NCBI RefSeq assembly: GCF_963576675.1
Contig: NC_088915.1
Location: 32,207,501-32,271,500 of the forward strand
Length of the DNA stretch: 64,000 nucleotides
Source of the DNA: Euphorbia lathyris
Taxonomy: Eukaryota; Streptophyta; Magnoliopsida; Malpighiales; Euphorbiaceae
Reading direction: 5' to 3'
Shown here one piece after another: positions 43,734 to 55,545 of this stretch. Position 1 is the first letter of the stretch; each line of letters begins with the position of its first letter. Under the pieces are notes generated by a model, which was given only the letters and a program-made list of their open reading frames with translations, was not told where the DNA came from and made no database searches. Both the position numbers and the translations under genes were made by a program.

Positions 43734-44679
43734 ATAGTTTCTTTCTCGGTTCAATGCTTGTCAGGTACCTTTTGGATGGATCATCTCCCAATTAACTGAT
43801 ATTTGACATTGATAAGAATATAATAAAATCAAGTAAAATAGAAATTACATTAAAAATAAAATTACTACTCTTTTTATAAAAGAAAATTACTACTCTTTAT
43901 ATCTGTTTTTTATGCGGCACATAAAAATCGATGATTCTCGAGTTGATCTTTATTCATACGACTAGTATCTGCAATCAATAGTTGATGATTTTAAGTATGA
44001 TACTTGTGTAAAATAACCTCGACCAACGTTCTGCCCTATGAGATGCTGTTGGGATCGACGGGGGACACTATGATGCAAAATCAGTATATTGTTTGAGAAT
44101 AATAAGAATAATAACAAGAATTTTTGTCCGATTAAGTGAACATACCTCGAATATCTCGGGAATGGGGTATATATACAGATTTTTAGTAACCTTTAAGCAT
44201 TGATGAAGTAGTATTCGAACAGTCATGTCATTAATACTTTTTCAAGACTATTGATTGCCTTTGAAGTTCATCTATTTCTATCATAAATGTTGAGTAACAG
44301 TAATGCCCTTTAGACTTCTCTAAGACAATTTAGAGGATGTACGATGGTAGATGTCTGTTGAGGAAAGGAAATGGCGGATCCTCTTCATCCGACTCTATCA
44401 GGCGTATATCCCTTTTGTATGGCGTATCCCTCTTCAAGCCACGTGGCATGGCATAATACTGGAGTCTCCTCTATTATTCTTATTACTACGTTTTTTCCTA
44501 TGGATAACATGCGGATGTTATCAGAACCCTCCTTAAAGGACCAAAAAGCCCTTTAGGGTTGTTCAACTTCAAGGCGTGCCTTAAGTATTTATTGGTCTGT
44601 CATGCATTGTTTTCCCGTCCACTCGGGCATGGACCCGTTGCCTGGTAGTCCCAATTTTCGAAGCGTTTGCTTGCTACTT
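43731..44679. other. Spacer, probably LTR or promoter sequence of the following element
   Basis: No gene is seen. GC content rises after about 44370. A TATA-like ttataaagagg near 44687 followed by a pyrimidine-rich leader suggests the U3/R part of an LTR for the plus-strand element that follows, but the boundaries are not visible. Confidence 0.35.
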
Positions 44680-46217
44680 CTTATAAAGAGGCCATTTCAT
44701 TCTCAAGCGGCTTCCTTCTATCATTTCTTCTTGCACACTCTCTCTGTTACTTTGGATTTTCTGGCGATTTTGGGTTTGTGGAATTTGTTCATCTTGTAAA
44801 GCTTATGCCTCATCGATTCTTCCACTTTGGTCATGTAAGTGTCTCCCTTAAGTCTAAATTTTTCATTTCTTTTTGTATTTATAATTTCTGTGGTTTTTAG
44901 TAGAGTCACGATCGTACTCGTGAGTTAGGCGAGGAGGATTCTGAGGGTACCCAGTTGGAAAAACAGTCCCCTCTTATACCTACTACCATTAATCAAAATT
45001 CGGGGAAATGGAGGAAACTAGTTCCTCAACCTCTAGGAGAAAAGGGATAAAACCCCTTACAATGGAGGATAAGGATTCCTCGGTATCACCGACGATGATT
45101 GGCATTTTGAAGGGTCTTTATCCCTAGATGAAAGATTTAGAATGTATAGTCCCTAGTCCCCACCACTGTCCAGCACAACCGTCTAGCGGATGTTTTACAA
45201 TATACACTAGCCATATAGATAGGGGTTTTCAATATCATGTGCCGAAAGTAATTAAAGACATTTTGCACTCGTTTGAGATCACAATGGGCCAGCTTCATCC
45301 TAACTATTGTATGGATCATCTATGTGACTCGTATCTGGTGGGTAACTTGCGGATTCATTTCGGTCCTATGGACTTTATGGCGTTACATTCTCTGATTCGC
45401 TAGAAAGCGGAGGATCACATTACCTTTCAAAAAAAGGGATATGGCTCTTTCCACTCCAAGCCTTCCAATATCCATGACTGGGTGAAGTCTTCTTTTTTCA
45501 TTAAAGAGGTAGATGGCGTACCCCCAGGATTCCCTAAATCTTGGAACTGGAATCCTAGAACAATTAGCTTTTATCTCATACGCCCAACCCTGAAGAGGCG
45601 AAAGTAATAAAGCTTCTTAAGTCAGTCAAAAAGGAATTTTGGTCGTTTGATGAAGCACTGGAGTTCATTAAGGCAGGTATGCCTTAGTGAAGGTGCACGA
45701 AGAGATCCTACACTATCATAGTTATCATATGTTGCTAGAAGGTAATGATCTTTCTTCTATCGTCTAATAAAATATTTTTTATCCCCCGGTAGGGAGGAGG
45801 TTAATGCAGCTACTCTCTTTGCAGAGTGGAAGAAGGAAAAGCTAGCCAAGAAGGCTCATGAAAAATAGAAAGGCAAGCGCCATGCTATAATGGCAGATGA
45901 TGCGGATGAGGATGATCTTAATAAAGAGGTCGAGGTCCAGTACCTTAACCCTAGGGCACCAGGTGTCTGACAGATCTATTCCATCCGTCAAATCCTTGGG
46001 TCTAGTTAGTGGAACTCCTCGTTCTACTCTTCCTCATATCCTCACACCTTTGCCTGCTGCACTAGTAAGTTCATTCATCATTTTTCCTTATTTTCCTTTC
46101 CTTGATCTGTAATCCTCTGAATATTATTTATCTATTTAGATAGCCGGTTAAGCCTTCACTTGGTGAGTACTGGTGAATGATGTATGGTCTTAATTGTGTG
46201 CTACTCAGCAACACTAT
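44680..46217 (+). pseudogene. Decayed gypsy-type transposon gene, left part
   Basis: The segment 45128-45600 translates (with stops) to the plant putative-gypsy-type-transposon region: SSGCFTIYTSHIDRGFQYHVP, MGQLHPNYCM, FHSKPSNIHDWVKSSFF and PPGFPKSWNWNP. A later piece near 45800-45870 (AATLFAEWKKEKLAKKAHEK) is a Lys/Glu-rich coil. Introns seem present (for example an acceptor at about 45792). The gene is interrupted at 46217 by the copia solo LTR and resumes at 57445. Stops at about 45404 and elsewhere make it a relic. Confidence 0.6.
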
Positions 46218-47045
46218 TGTTGGTCCCGTGTAACGTGACAGAATTAGTTCCAAGGGGGGGGGGGTTAGGAACTATTATAAAAAAATTCAATTAAGGCTGA
46301 CTTATTTTAAATTTAGTACTTTTACTCAGTCTCTAGGTCAGCACCGCTGAGTGGATTTTGAGACAGCTTTAGTCAACTGCTAACTAGAGTTGTTTCAATT
46401 GTGAGTTGGGAAGCAACACTTAAGTCAGTTTCCAACTCAGCACTCAAATTACTCGGCGTATACAAGTTATTATTTTACCGAGTAATATTTAGCAAGCGAT
46501 ATATATAAATAACAAGAGATAAAGGGTTAGAAGTTACTCAGCAGACTTATCCTGGTTCGGCCTCTCCACCTACGTCCAGTCCCCGAAAATCCTTCCGAGC
46601 TTTTTGAATCCTCTAATGAGCTCTTTAAAGGTAGAGCACAAACCGTTTATAATAGCAACTGAGTATGCAAGAGTACCATCCTCTATTCGTCTACTCAATC
46701 CTATCTCTACCACTGAGTACTATAACCGAGTACTCAGCCTCTCTCTACCACTGAGTACTATAACCAAGTACTCAGCCTCTCTTTTCTAACCTATTACAAA
46801 TGATACAGAATTTGTTCTCACTGAGTGAAGAACACTTTAGATGAATAAAATCACTCTAGACTTTTACACAAAGATAGGAGTTTGGTGTAAGTGCTTGCTT
46901 TTTCTTTTCAAGACAGAGCTTCTATTTTGTACTTTATCAATGAATGGACTTGATGAAGATCTGTATAAAATGAAGTGTTGGAGTGGCCTTTTTATAGTGA
47001 TGTCTGAGGCTCCAATGATTTGAATCCGACATAGCCGTTGTGGGG

Positions 47046-48437
47046 TGATAAGTGTCCAATTCAACGTTCAAATGTCCACTTTAGTGTTAGGTTATTTAAT
47101 TAATTTAGTGTTATTTCGGATATTATTGCTTGTTTTGGTATGATTTGTCTCCACATGACTCAAATGATTAAAAGGAGCGGAATTGGACTTAATTTGAAGA
47201 AACTTTGGACTTGAAACGAAATTGGAGTTAGTCTTGCCCAAGATGAACTGAATCAAAAGAGCTGAAACGAAATTTGAGTTAGTCTTGCCCAAGACTAAGA
47301 CCTCCGAACCGATGATGTTTAGATTGATCAGGACTCTTTCCTACTCAAAGAGGAAGGCAGAAAATAAGGGATATGGGAAGATTAGAAAAGATTTGTGATT
47401 AAAAAAAGATATTATTTTGTTAGCTAATTTGGAGGGATATATCTTATTTACAAAAACATTAGGTTTTAGATTAGATGATCTCTCTCTCTTCTTTTTTGAG
47501 ATTTTGACGTACATTTCCCAGAGATTGTTCTTCAGACTGGAAAACTCGAAACACTTATTTTGTTCTTAATGGCTATTCATAGCTAAACCCTTTATTTCGG
47601 TTAAGGGATAATTCAAAGGCAGGAATCTTCAAGTATTGTGAGATCGTTTCTCTTCTAGTATTTTCTCTTTATTCATATCATTTTTTTGTTCACTGTGTTT
47701 ATGGATTTTATCTCAATTGTTAGTTTACTTTTGAATGATACGGCCGATTGTTCATTTGATTAAACTGACATACAGCTGTCTGATTAAACTAGATAATCAA
47801 CGAGTCATTATTTAGTTTAATCTGAGTTAGTAGCAATTGATGCTATAAAGTTGAAATCTAGATTGTATTTGGGGATAATCAGATTGACAAACTGAGAACT
47901 CTCCATGTGACATTAATACATCTAATTTCGACTTTATCACATCAAGTGAATGAGTAATTAAGTTTCTGAATCGATATCGCTGAGAATCGGTTGGCTTAGA
48001 TTAGGTTCTTCTAATTCATAACGCTGTTAACGGGTTGAATCTTAGCCGCTAAGGTAAGGTTATTCATTAATTAGGAGTTAACTACAGTCTTACTTGGTTA
48101 ATTCATTATTTAGGAAGAATATACCAAACTAGTCTGATATGCAATTTAGAAGAAACATCATTTCTGTCAATGATCAAGACTAACTGAATTCCTTGCTTGA
48201 GAATCCCTTAGCTGGAATTCTAATTAATCATTTTATTCAATTTCAACTCAACTTCATTACTTTTGTTAATTTAGCAATCATCTATCCCAATTCCCCCTTT
48301 TTACTTTTTATTCATTTGCTTGGTTATATTTACAAATTAGATCAGTATTAGTCCTTTGGGTACGACCTTTGCTTACCCTTGTGCAAGCCTAAGGGCTGTG
48401 AAGTTATATTTATTTTTGGTGGATTCGACAACCGTCA
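47046..48437 (+). repeat. 5' LTR of the gypsy element
   Basis: It is 1392 bp, beginning TGATAAGTG and ending CCGTCA. It contains the duplicated ttagtcttgcccaagac-type words also seen in the internal 3' region. It is 15 bp longer than the 3' LTR because of the atctatcccaattcc segment near 48283. Confidence 0.9.
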
Positions 48438-48442
48438 AATTT

Positions 48443-48460
48443 TGGCGCCGTTGCCGAGGA
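48443..48460 (+). promoter_or_regulatory. Primer-binding site, tRNA-Asp type
   Basis: tggcgccgttgccgagga lies five bases after the 5' LTR and is nearly perfectly complementary to the 3' end of plant tRNA-Asp, the primer used by Athila-type gypsy elements. Confidence 0.85.
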
Positions 48461-48465
48461 CTAAT

Positions 48466-50130
48466 TGATAGGGGTCAAAAACCCCTATCTTTGGGTACGG
48501 TTTTAGGAGGGGTTTTAGCATTATTTAGTTAATAAGCGAGCATTTCTCGCATTTAAATGCTTTTGTGTGAGTTAGTTAGGAATTGCAAACGTTTTATTTA
48601 TTTTTCGTTGTTTAGGCTCGTTTTATGACCAATTTAGGCAATTACGGCCAAAATAGCATGCACAGTATGATTCCGTTATCTTTTGAAGCTAATTGGTCCG
48701 TCAAAAGTCGCACCAAACGAAGCGTTTGCTCAAAATAAGCGATTGGCGGGTCAATTTAGCCTTTGGACTAATGTTATCTGGAGTTTCTGTACATGCGCAG
48801 GTATAAGTTCGGACGAAAAAGGCATCGACGGCAGTCGACAAGCACACGGGGGCATACCGTGCAAGAATGCTCGACGAGCGGGCCTCCGTAGGCCATGCCT
48901 GCTCGCCGAGCAGGCCTCTGGAGGCCTACTTGCCGAGCAGGCCACCAGAGGCCTGCTCGGGCGAGCAGGATGCCTGCTCGCCGAGTAAGGCGCTGCTCAT
49001 CGCGAGTAGCGCCTGCTCGCCGAGCAGCTCGCCCTGCTCGGCGAGCAGACCTGCGGGAATTGGTCAAAAAGACCAATTCCGCCCCCACAATGCCATGACG
49101 GACCCCACGACTTCCTACCTGTATAAGGACACGAAAATAGGTCAAAAAGAGGGCCGAGCCACGCCTATAAATAGAGTTTTTCCAATGTAAATTAGTATCT
49201 TTCATTTTTGTAAATTATCTTAGCTTTCCCCTTGTAATTCCTCTCCATCTCCTCCATCTTCTTCAAACCTCCATTGAAGCTCCTTCAAAGCTTTTCTCGA
49301 GGAATTATCAAGGTTCGTCCTTAAGATTAGGTCGCCGGCTGCAGAGTAAACAGGTTCCCTGAAAGGGATTTTTGTATCTCATTTTATCTTTCCTTGTTTG
49401 TACTCTTTGATACAGTTGCCGAACTTAGCTTATTGTATCTTGTGACATTTATCTTCGCCTTTAATAATAATTTAGCTCTTGTTTTGTTCTATGATTATTT
49501 GTCTAATCTCTATCTTACGCTTTATTCAATTGGTTTAACTCATTCAAAAGCCCCAAAATCTAGTAGGCACATATTGCGAGCTGAATCTGACCTAGTCAGA
49601 GCCTAGGAGATTGACGACCTCTTAGTTGATTAAGCGCCAATTTACTGAGCCTTAGACCTAGTTTCGGCCTTAGGGAATCACGCGCTAGGAACTTCAGGAG
49701 GGTAAGTAGGGTTAATCGCCTTGAATACAAGTGACTCAGATTAGGTTTTTAATCAATAGACCTAATAATCTATCTTCATTATTATCGTTCATACCATGTT
49801 CCTTCGGATAATTGCATTAGTGAAAGATCAATTAGGAGTATTTTAACTTAATTAAGGGTAGAGTAACTTAATTAGGCATAGAATAACTTAGTTAGAATCA
49901 GATAACTTAGCTAGGATTAGTATAATTCAACCTAGGAGTAGATTAACTTAAACAAACAAACTCAAAACCCCCTAAGCCTAGATAACACCTGAAACCGAGT
50001 AGCTCGATACTTGCAGAAATAAATCCTGTGGACGATAACCTGGACTTAACCAGAAATTTATTACTTGATAATGACGGGGTACACTTATCCCTTAGTGAGT
50101 CTTCATCCCAACTTAGGTGAGGGCGCATCA
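48466..50130 (+). mobile_element. Second gypsy solo LTR, 1.67 kb, TSD ctaat
   Basis: It begins tgataggggtcaaaaacccc and ends gagggcgcatca; ctaat flanks it at 48461-48465 and 50131-50135. A TATA box (cctataaatagag) lies near 49163-49175. It has no internal region, so it is a solo LTR. It sits five bases after the PBS of the surrounding element. Confidence 0.85.
48868..49050. repeat. GC-rich palindromic repeat cluster in U3 of the solo LTR
   Basis: Many overlapping copies of tgctcgccgagcagg and of gaggcct/aggcctc words occur. The core tgctcgccgagca is itself a palindrome. The cluster starts about 300 bp before the TATA box and is the most GC-rich part of the window's right half. Confidence 0.8.
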
Positions 50131-50157
50131 CTAATCTAACTTGATTTAAAGCCATTT

Positions 50158-51480
50158 ATGACCAGGTCTGAAACTTCAAAGCAACTGCTTTTTGAATCAG
50201 AAATAGAATTGCTAGCAAGAAGACTTCGTAAAGAAGTGAGGTTGCAGAAATTACAAGGTGCTGAAACTTCCAGTTCTAGTGAAGAAGAGGGAATTTCCAA
50301 CGAGGAAAGTGAACCATCTGAAGTAGAAACAATGGCAGAACGAACCTTGAGGCAACTTCATGCACCTCAAGCTGATCAGCAACCCTTGTGCGTCACATAT
50401 CCAAACTTGGATGCAGCATTTGAGCTTAAGTCAGGGCTGATTCATTACTTACCTAAATTTCATGGGATGGAAAGTGAAAACCCACACAATCATCTAAAAG
50501 AGTTTCATGCTGTCTGTTCAGGTATGAGCCCACAGGGAATTACTGAGGAACAAGTTAAATTGAGAGCTTTTCCTTTTTCTTTGCGGGATGCAGCTAAAGA
50601 CTGGTTTCTCAACCTACCCTCCGGATCCATCACAACATGGACCGGCATGGCTCAAGCATTCTTAGAAAAGTATTTTCCAGCCTCATGTGCAGCAATGATC
50701 CGTAGGGAGATCAGTGGTATAAGGCAGAAGGATATTGAGACACTCCATGACTATTGGGAGAGGTTTAAGAGACTGTGTGCAAGATGTCCCCAACATAGGA
50801 TAACTGAACATTCTCTTATTCAATATTTTTATGAGGGAATGTTAGGCATGGAAAGAAAGATGATAGATGCTGCTAGTGGGGGAAGCCTCTTTGATAAAAC
50901 ACCAACTGCAGCTAAAGAGCTGATCAAAAGTATGGCAGCAACTTCCCAACAATTTGGGAAGCAACAAGATGCTCCAAGGAAAACTTATGAGGTAAGTACT
51001 TCTTCCATTGAGGAAAAACTAAATGCTTTGACGTCTCTTGTTCAAAATTTGGTTATAGGGACAGTGGTTCAAGCTAAGGCATGCGGGATCTGTACAGTTA
51101 CTAGACATGCCACAGATGAATGTCCCACATTGCACGAAGGTACACCGGAACAAATCAATGTCATCCTCAGATATCAGGGACATCCCCTAAGGAAGTATGA
51201 TCCATACTCGAATACATATAATCCTGGACTGCGGGATCATCCATACCTCAGCTATAAGCAGCAAAATAATGTGCTTCAACCGAATATTCCTCAACAATAT
51301 AATCCCGTTCAAACAAATCCAAATTCAGGTATGGCGTCTAGTTTTATTGATCAGTCTGTTATGTCTAACTTGCTGAAATTCCAGGAAGAACAAGGCAAGG
51401 TCAATGCCAATGTTCAAGCAAACTTCCAAAACTTGGAAAAACAAATGAGTCAGATAGCGACCACTATGAGTGCAATATAG
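50158..51480 (+). CDS. Gypsy gag polyprotein
   Basis: The frame is open for 440 codons. The retrotransposon gag domain covers about residues 95-250 (YLPKFHGMESENPHNHLKEF, LRAFPFSLRDAAKDWFLNLP, TWTGMAQAFLEKYFP, ETLHDYWERFKRLCARCP, LIQYFYEGM). A single CCHC zinc knuckle (CGICTVTRHATDEC) is near residue 310. The N-terminus is acidic and Glu/Ser-rich. A TAG ends the frame, but homology continues in the same frame from 51481 to 51843, so this stop and a TGA at 51841-51843 look like lesions rather than natural ends. The product would form the capsid. Confidence 0.88.
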   Translation: MTRSETSKQLLFESEIELLARRLRKEVRLQKLQGAETSSSSEEEGISNEESEPSEVETMAERTLRQLHAPQADQQPLCVTYPNLDAAFELKSGLIHYLPKFHGMESENPHNHLKEFHAVCSGMSPQGITEEQVKLRAFPFSLRDAAKDWFLNLPSGSITTWTGMAQAFLEKYFPASCAAMIRREISGIRQKDIETLHDYWERFKRLCARCPQHRITEHSLIQYFYEGMLGMERKMIDAASGGSLFDKTPTAAKELIKSMAATSQQFGKQQDAPRKTYEVSTSSIEEKLNALTSLVQNLVIGTVVQAKACGICTVTRHATDECPTLHEGTPEQINVILRYQGHPLRKYDPYSNTYNPGLRDHPYLSYKQQNNVLQPNIPQQYNPVQTNPNSGMASSFIDQSVMSNLLKFQEEQGKVNANVQANFQNLEKQMSQIATTMSAI

Positions 51481-51910
51481 TCCCAGAGGAAGTTACCTTC
51501 GCAAACTGAGGCGAATCCGAGGCAAAATGTGAGTGCAATCTCGCTTCGCAGCGGAAAAGAATTAGTCTTTCCTAAGACTAAATCTACTTCCGAATTAGAA
51601 CAGCCTGTGTCGGAGAAATCTGTAAGCAAAGAGGAGGTATTCGAAAATGAGACAGAAGGTTCAGCTGGTAAGTCATCTGGAGAAAAGGCCACAAATCAAC
51701 ACACACCTTTGGTAATTAGACCACCTTTCCCTGGTCGTTTAGCCAAATCAAAGAAAGAAAAGGAGGAGAAAGACATCTTTGAGACGTTCCGCAAGGTTGA
51801 GGTAAATATTCCATTACTTGATGTTATTAGACAAATCCATTGATATGCTAAATTTCTCAAAGAATTATGTGCTAACAAGATAAAAACAAATTGGGTATGA
51901 AAAGATTGTC

Positions 51911-52672
51911 ATGGCTGAGAATGTGTCTGTTGTACTCCAAGGGAAAATGTCCCAAAAGTGTAAGGATAAAGGTATGTTTGCTATTTCTTGTCAAATTGGG
52001 AACACTAGTATTAAGAGGGCAATGTGTTATTTAGGAGCTTCTATAAATATCATGCTTATGTCTATTTATTTGTCTTTAAATGCTAGACCTCTTGAGGAAA
52101 CGAGAGTAGTACTTCAACTTGCTAATCGATCTATTATTTACCCCGAAGGGCTGTTGGAGGATGTTTTAGTGCAGGCTGATGGATTAATTTTTCTAGCTGA
52201 CTTCTTTGTTATCGACATGGAAGATGAAGATCACCCTTCAGATTCGTCAGAAATCCTGTTAGGTAGACCATTCCTAACAACCGCTCGGACAAAAATCGAT
52301 GTTCACAAAGGAACACTGACTATGGAGTTTGATGGTAAAATTGTTCAATTTGATGTTTATGATACCATGAAATTTCCTAATGAAGTGCATTCTGTTTGTG
52401 GCATAGATGTTATCGAACCAATAACACAACAAGCTTTTGAAGTATGTAGGGAAGACAAGTTGCAGGTAGTGATAGAAGAAAGCTTCGATGTGAACAGCAA
52501 AATAAAGGAGAAAAGCGTGGAGCTTGGAGAAGGTGTGCAGGAAGTCATGCAAGAAATGGCAGCGCTGAAATCAAAACCGGAAAATTCTAATGTTAAAACA
52601 ATTTCTCGTGCTAATCAACGCCCATTACCATCTATTTTGCAGGCACCAAAACCAGAACATAGAGCCTTATAG
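51911..52672 (+). pseudogene. Gypsy aspartic protease region with altered active site
   Basis: This is a 253-codon open segment in a different frame from gag. The retropepsin fold is recognisable from CQIGNTSIKRAMCYLGASIN, LQLANRSI, DVLVQADGLIF, FFVIDMEDED and ILLGRPFLTTARTKIDVHKG. In the expected D-L/T-G-A-S active-site motif the aspartate position is tyrosine (YLGAS), which should abolish catalysis. The flap and LGRPF motifs are intact. It cannot be made from gag without crossing the frame break at 51844-51910. Confidence 0.8.
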
Positions 52673-52900
52673 GCGATTAAGCGGTGTGACATGAATATTG
52701 ATGGTGTAGTGGAAACTCGGAGCTTGGAGAATGTGAATGTGCAAAAAGTAAACGGCCACCGACTTAAGCCGTTTTATGAGAATGTCTTGGAGTCCCCGAA
52801 GAAGGGCAATATCTTGACCCAGGAGACTAGCCTTAGAGCTCAAGAACGTCTGGCCATAGATGCTAACTAGAGGCGCTATTGGGAGGCAGCCCAGTTTTAG
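52673..52900 (+). pseudogene. Residual integrase C-terminus after internal deletion
   Basis: After a TAG the frame reads KVNGHRLKPFYE, the typical end of plant gypsy integrase, followed by a short tail (ERLAIDAN) and a stop. RT, RNase H and the DDE integrase core that should lie between this and the protease are missing, so a deletion of several kilobases has joined the two at about 52670-52740. Confidence 0.7.
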
Positions 52901-55545
52901 TCTTGTCCAAGACTAATGTTCATAATTTTATTTTTATTTGATTTATTTGATTTATTTTTTTTATTTGCAACAACTAACTTAACTAACATCATCTTCTCCA
53001 AAGGCTTCACTTATTTTAGTTTTGATTTCCAGGTGTGAAGAAAAGAAAAGAATGGAGGAATAAAGGCCCAAGAGAATGAGTTATGGAGTTAATGAAAGCC
53101 CAAAAGTGTTTAGCATGAAAATTAGAGATGTGAGGGGTAAAAAAAAGAAAAAAAAACCACAATTAAATCCTTCATAACCTATGCTACCCCACCGTCCCAC
53201 TATCTCTCTTCCTTTCCCTGCCTTCCCCAATTCCAAATTGCAATTCCGAAACCCTCACTCCCTCATATCACCGCCGCTCAACCCGCTTACCACCGCCACT
53301 ATCTTTCCCTTTCCCTTTTGATTCCTCACAATTCCGCCACCTAGCCATTACTCCCTCATTCCCACTTTCCAATTTCAAAAATCCACAAACCCTCACTCAC
53401 TCCACTTATTTCTGCCTCACAACATCACCATCCCACTTTCTTTTTCTTTCTTACAAATTCATATAACACCTTCCATTCCACTTCACTTTCTTTTCCTTTG
53501 AATTATTTATTTGAAATTTCCACTTCTCTTTAATTTATTTTTTTCTTCTCTTCCACTCTTTTTCAATTTCCATTTTCTTTCTTTTTATTATTAATTTTCC
53601 TTTTCTCTTCTCCGCTTCACAAATTCGAACAACACTCACTCCACTTTCTCAACCGGCAACGAACGATGTCTCTGCAACTTCGATAGATACAGCATCTTGA
53701 GTCACCACACGAGGTAGGAAACCACCCCGCTGATATAACGGTTCATACAGTGCCACCGCTTACAGCACCACAGCCACAAGCACCGCTGAACTCCTTCGTT
53801 GTTACACCGGCAGAAACTTCAGCCATACCAGAAAGTCGTACAATACCTCCTCCAAAAAAGGCAGTAAGCTTTTCCACAACTCATTTATATTTTGTTTTTA
53901 GTTTGAATTTTATCTTTTTCGTTGTGGTGTTTGCTGCCCTTTGCCCCTAATTGTGTGATTTCCGCACCGAGACAGTGCGAGGAGAAAGTGGGGGAGGGGT
54001 TTTTGATATAGAAGTGTATTTTGTTTATTTGTTTTGATTTTGTCTAACTTTCATGGAGATATACTGTTACATTGCCTCATTTTATGCCTGTTCTTTCTAG
54101 AATTTCTGTCTATTTTTGTCTGCAATAGTGTGGGGTGTCCACCCTTTGTTTTGTCCCTAGAAATAACAATGCTAGCTCTCAGTTTTGCACTCGGTTGAAA
54201 CTAGGTTGCCAACTTAGTACTGAAACCCCTAAGTCTTGTTTTGATTAAAGCTGTCAATTTCAAAAGGTCAGGGTTGCACAATTGTCTTGAGCATGCATAT
54301 GAACCACTTGACTAATTTCCCATTACATGACAGACGTTTTGAATGAAACAACACCGATTTTACCCTAATTTTTGGAAAGATTTTGAGCCTAAATGCAAGA
54401 ACAAAACATTACACTTTGTTCTATATTTTTCTGAGTGTTGTCCGATTCTTGTTTGAAATTCTAGAACTTGCCATATTATGCATTTCGAGACCACATTGAT
54501 GTATTCGAGCATTAAAAATGATAAGGGCAGTAGGTTTTTTTTCTGTTAGCCATTTCAAATCAACTTTGAACCCGTAGTCTTGCCCAAGACTAACAAAATA
54601 ACAGTATCAGCCCTTAGTTAGCCACATTTGAGCCCTTTCCCCGTTCTTGACATACCCCTGTTCAAATCCCTTGGCTAGGGATGTTCTAGCCATCAGAGTC
54701 TGTACATTCCCTCACTTATTTATGTGTTTAGCTGTTGCTTTAAGCAGTCTCCATATTCGAATTAACCACAAGCTCATCAAAGCATGAGGATTTAGCATAA
54801 ATCCTTTAGTTATAAGTGGTTGTGCTTCAAAAGGTGTCTAAATGGACATTAGCTTGAAAAGTAGTAGCTTCCTTATTCTAGTTTGAAGTATTATCTTTAG
54901 TATAAAAAAAGCCTGAAAAAAAAACATAAACAAAAAGAACAAAACAAATTTTTTGTTTAGTTTGTTCATTTCAGTTTGTTTACAGTTGATTAAGCTCGTC
55001 TCATTCATTCATTCTGAAGTCTGAGAATTGTAAGTAATTTGTACATAATTGTGTTTTGGTTTTCATTTTTTGCCATTTCCATTTTCATCAATTACCCTTC
55101 TCCTTCATTTACCTTACCCCCAGCCAACGTTATACCCTGTTTTAAGTCCATTTGATTTAGTGTCTTGAATTCATACTAAGTGGTGGAGATTTGATATATT
55201 GGCAAGCTTATGGTAATTTCATTCTAGGTTGTGATTTGAGTGATTTCTTGAAATTAACTATAGCCTAAACACTTGAGTGCAATGAGCGATTTCCGTTAGG
55301 GTGTTGTTGATTTTAATTCATACCTTATGTACATGGTCAAAAGCTTGTTTGCTGAGATTTTTCAAGTGGTTACATTGTATGTTTAAACATGAATAATGTC
55401 TTGGCTTTGAGAGTTGATGGCTGATAATCTTTACATTATGAGGGGGGATCGGGAAAGGTTGGTAAACATGAAATCATAAGAGTAAAGAGCTGTTGACATG
55501 ATCTGATATGCTTAGGGACAAGCATTGGGTAAGTGTGGGGTGTTT
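52901..55545 (+). other. Non-coding 3' internal region of the gypsy element with two PPT-like tracts
   Basis: 53160-53700 is a strongly pyrimidine-biased stretch with no long frame. A purine tract (agaaagtgggggaggggttt then tgatatag) lies at about 53982-54003, and the tract next to the 3' LTR (agtgtggggtgttt then tgataag) at about 55531-55545. The words ttagtcttgcccaagacta recur here. A 66-codon frame near 53750-53950 has no known domain. No env-like gene is evident. Confidence 0.6.

Noticed and set aside
49943..50155. Minus-strand ORFs around the solo LTR
   Set aside because: They are shadows of LTR sequence without homology.
53750..53950. Env-like ORF in the gypsy 3' region
   Set aside because: It is short, has no signal peptide plus membrane anchor pattern that holds up, and has no recognisable family.
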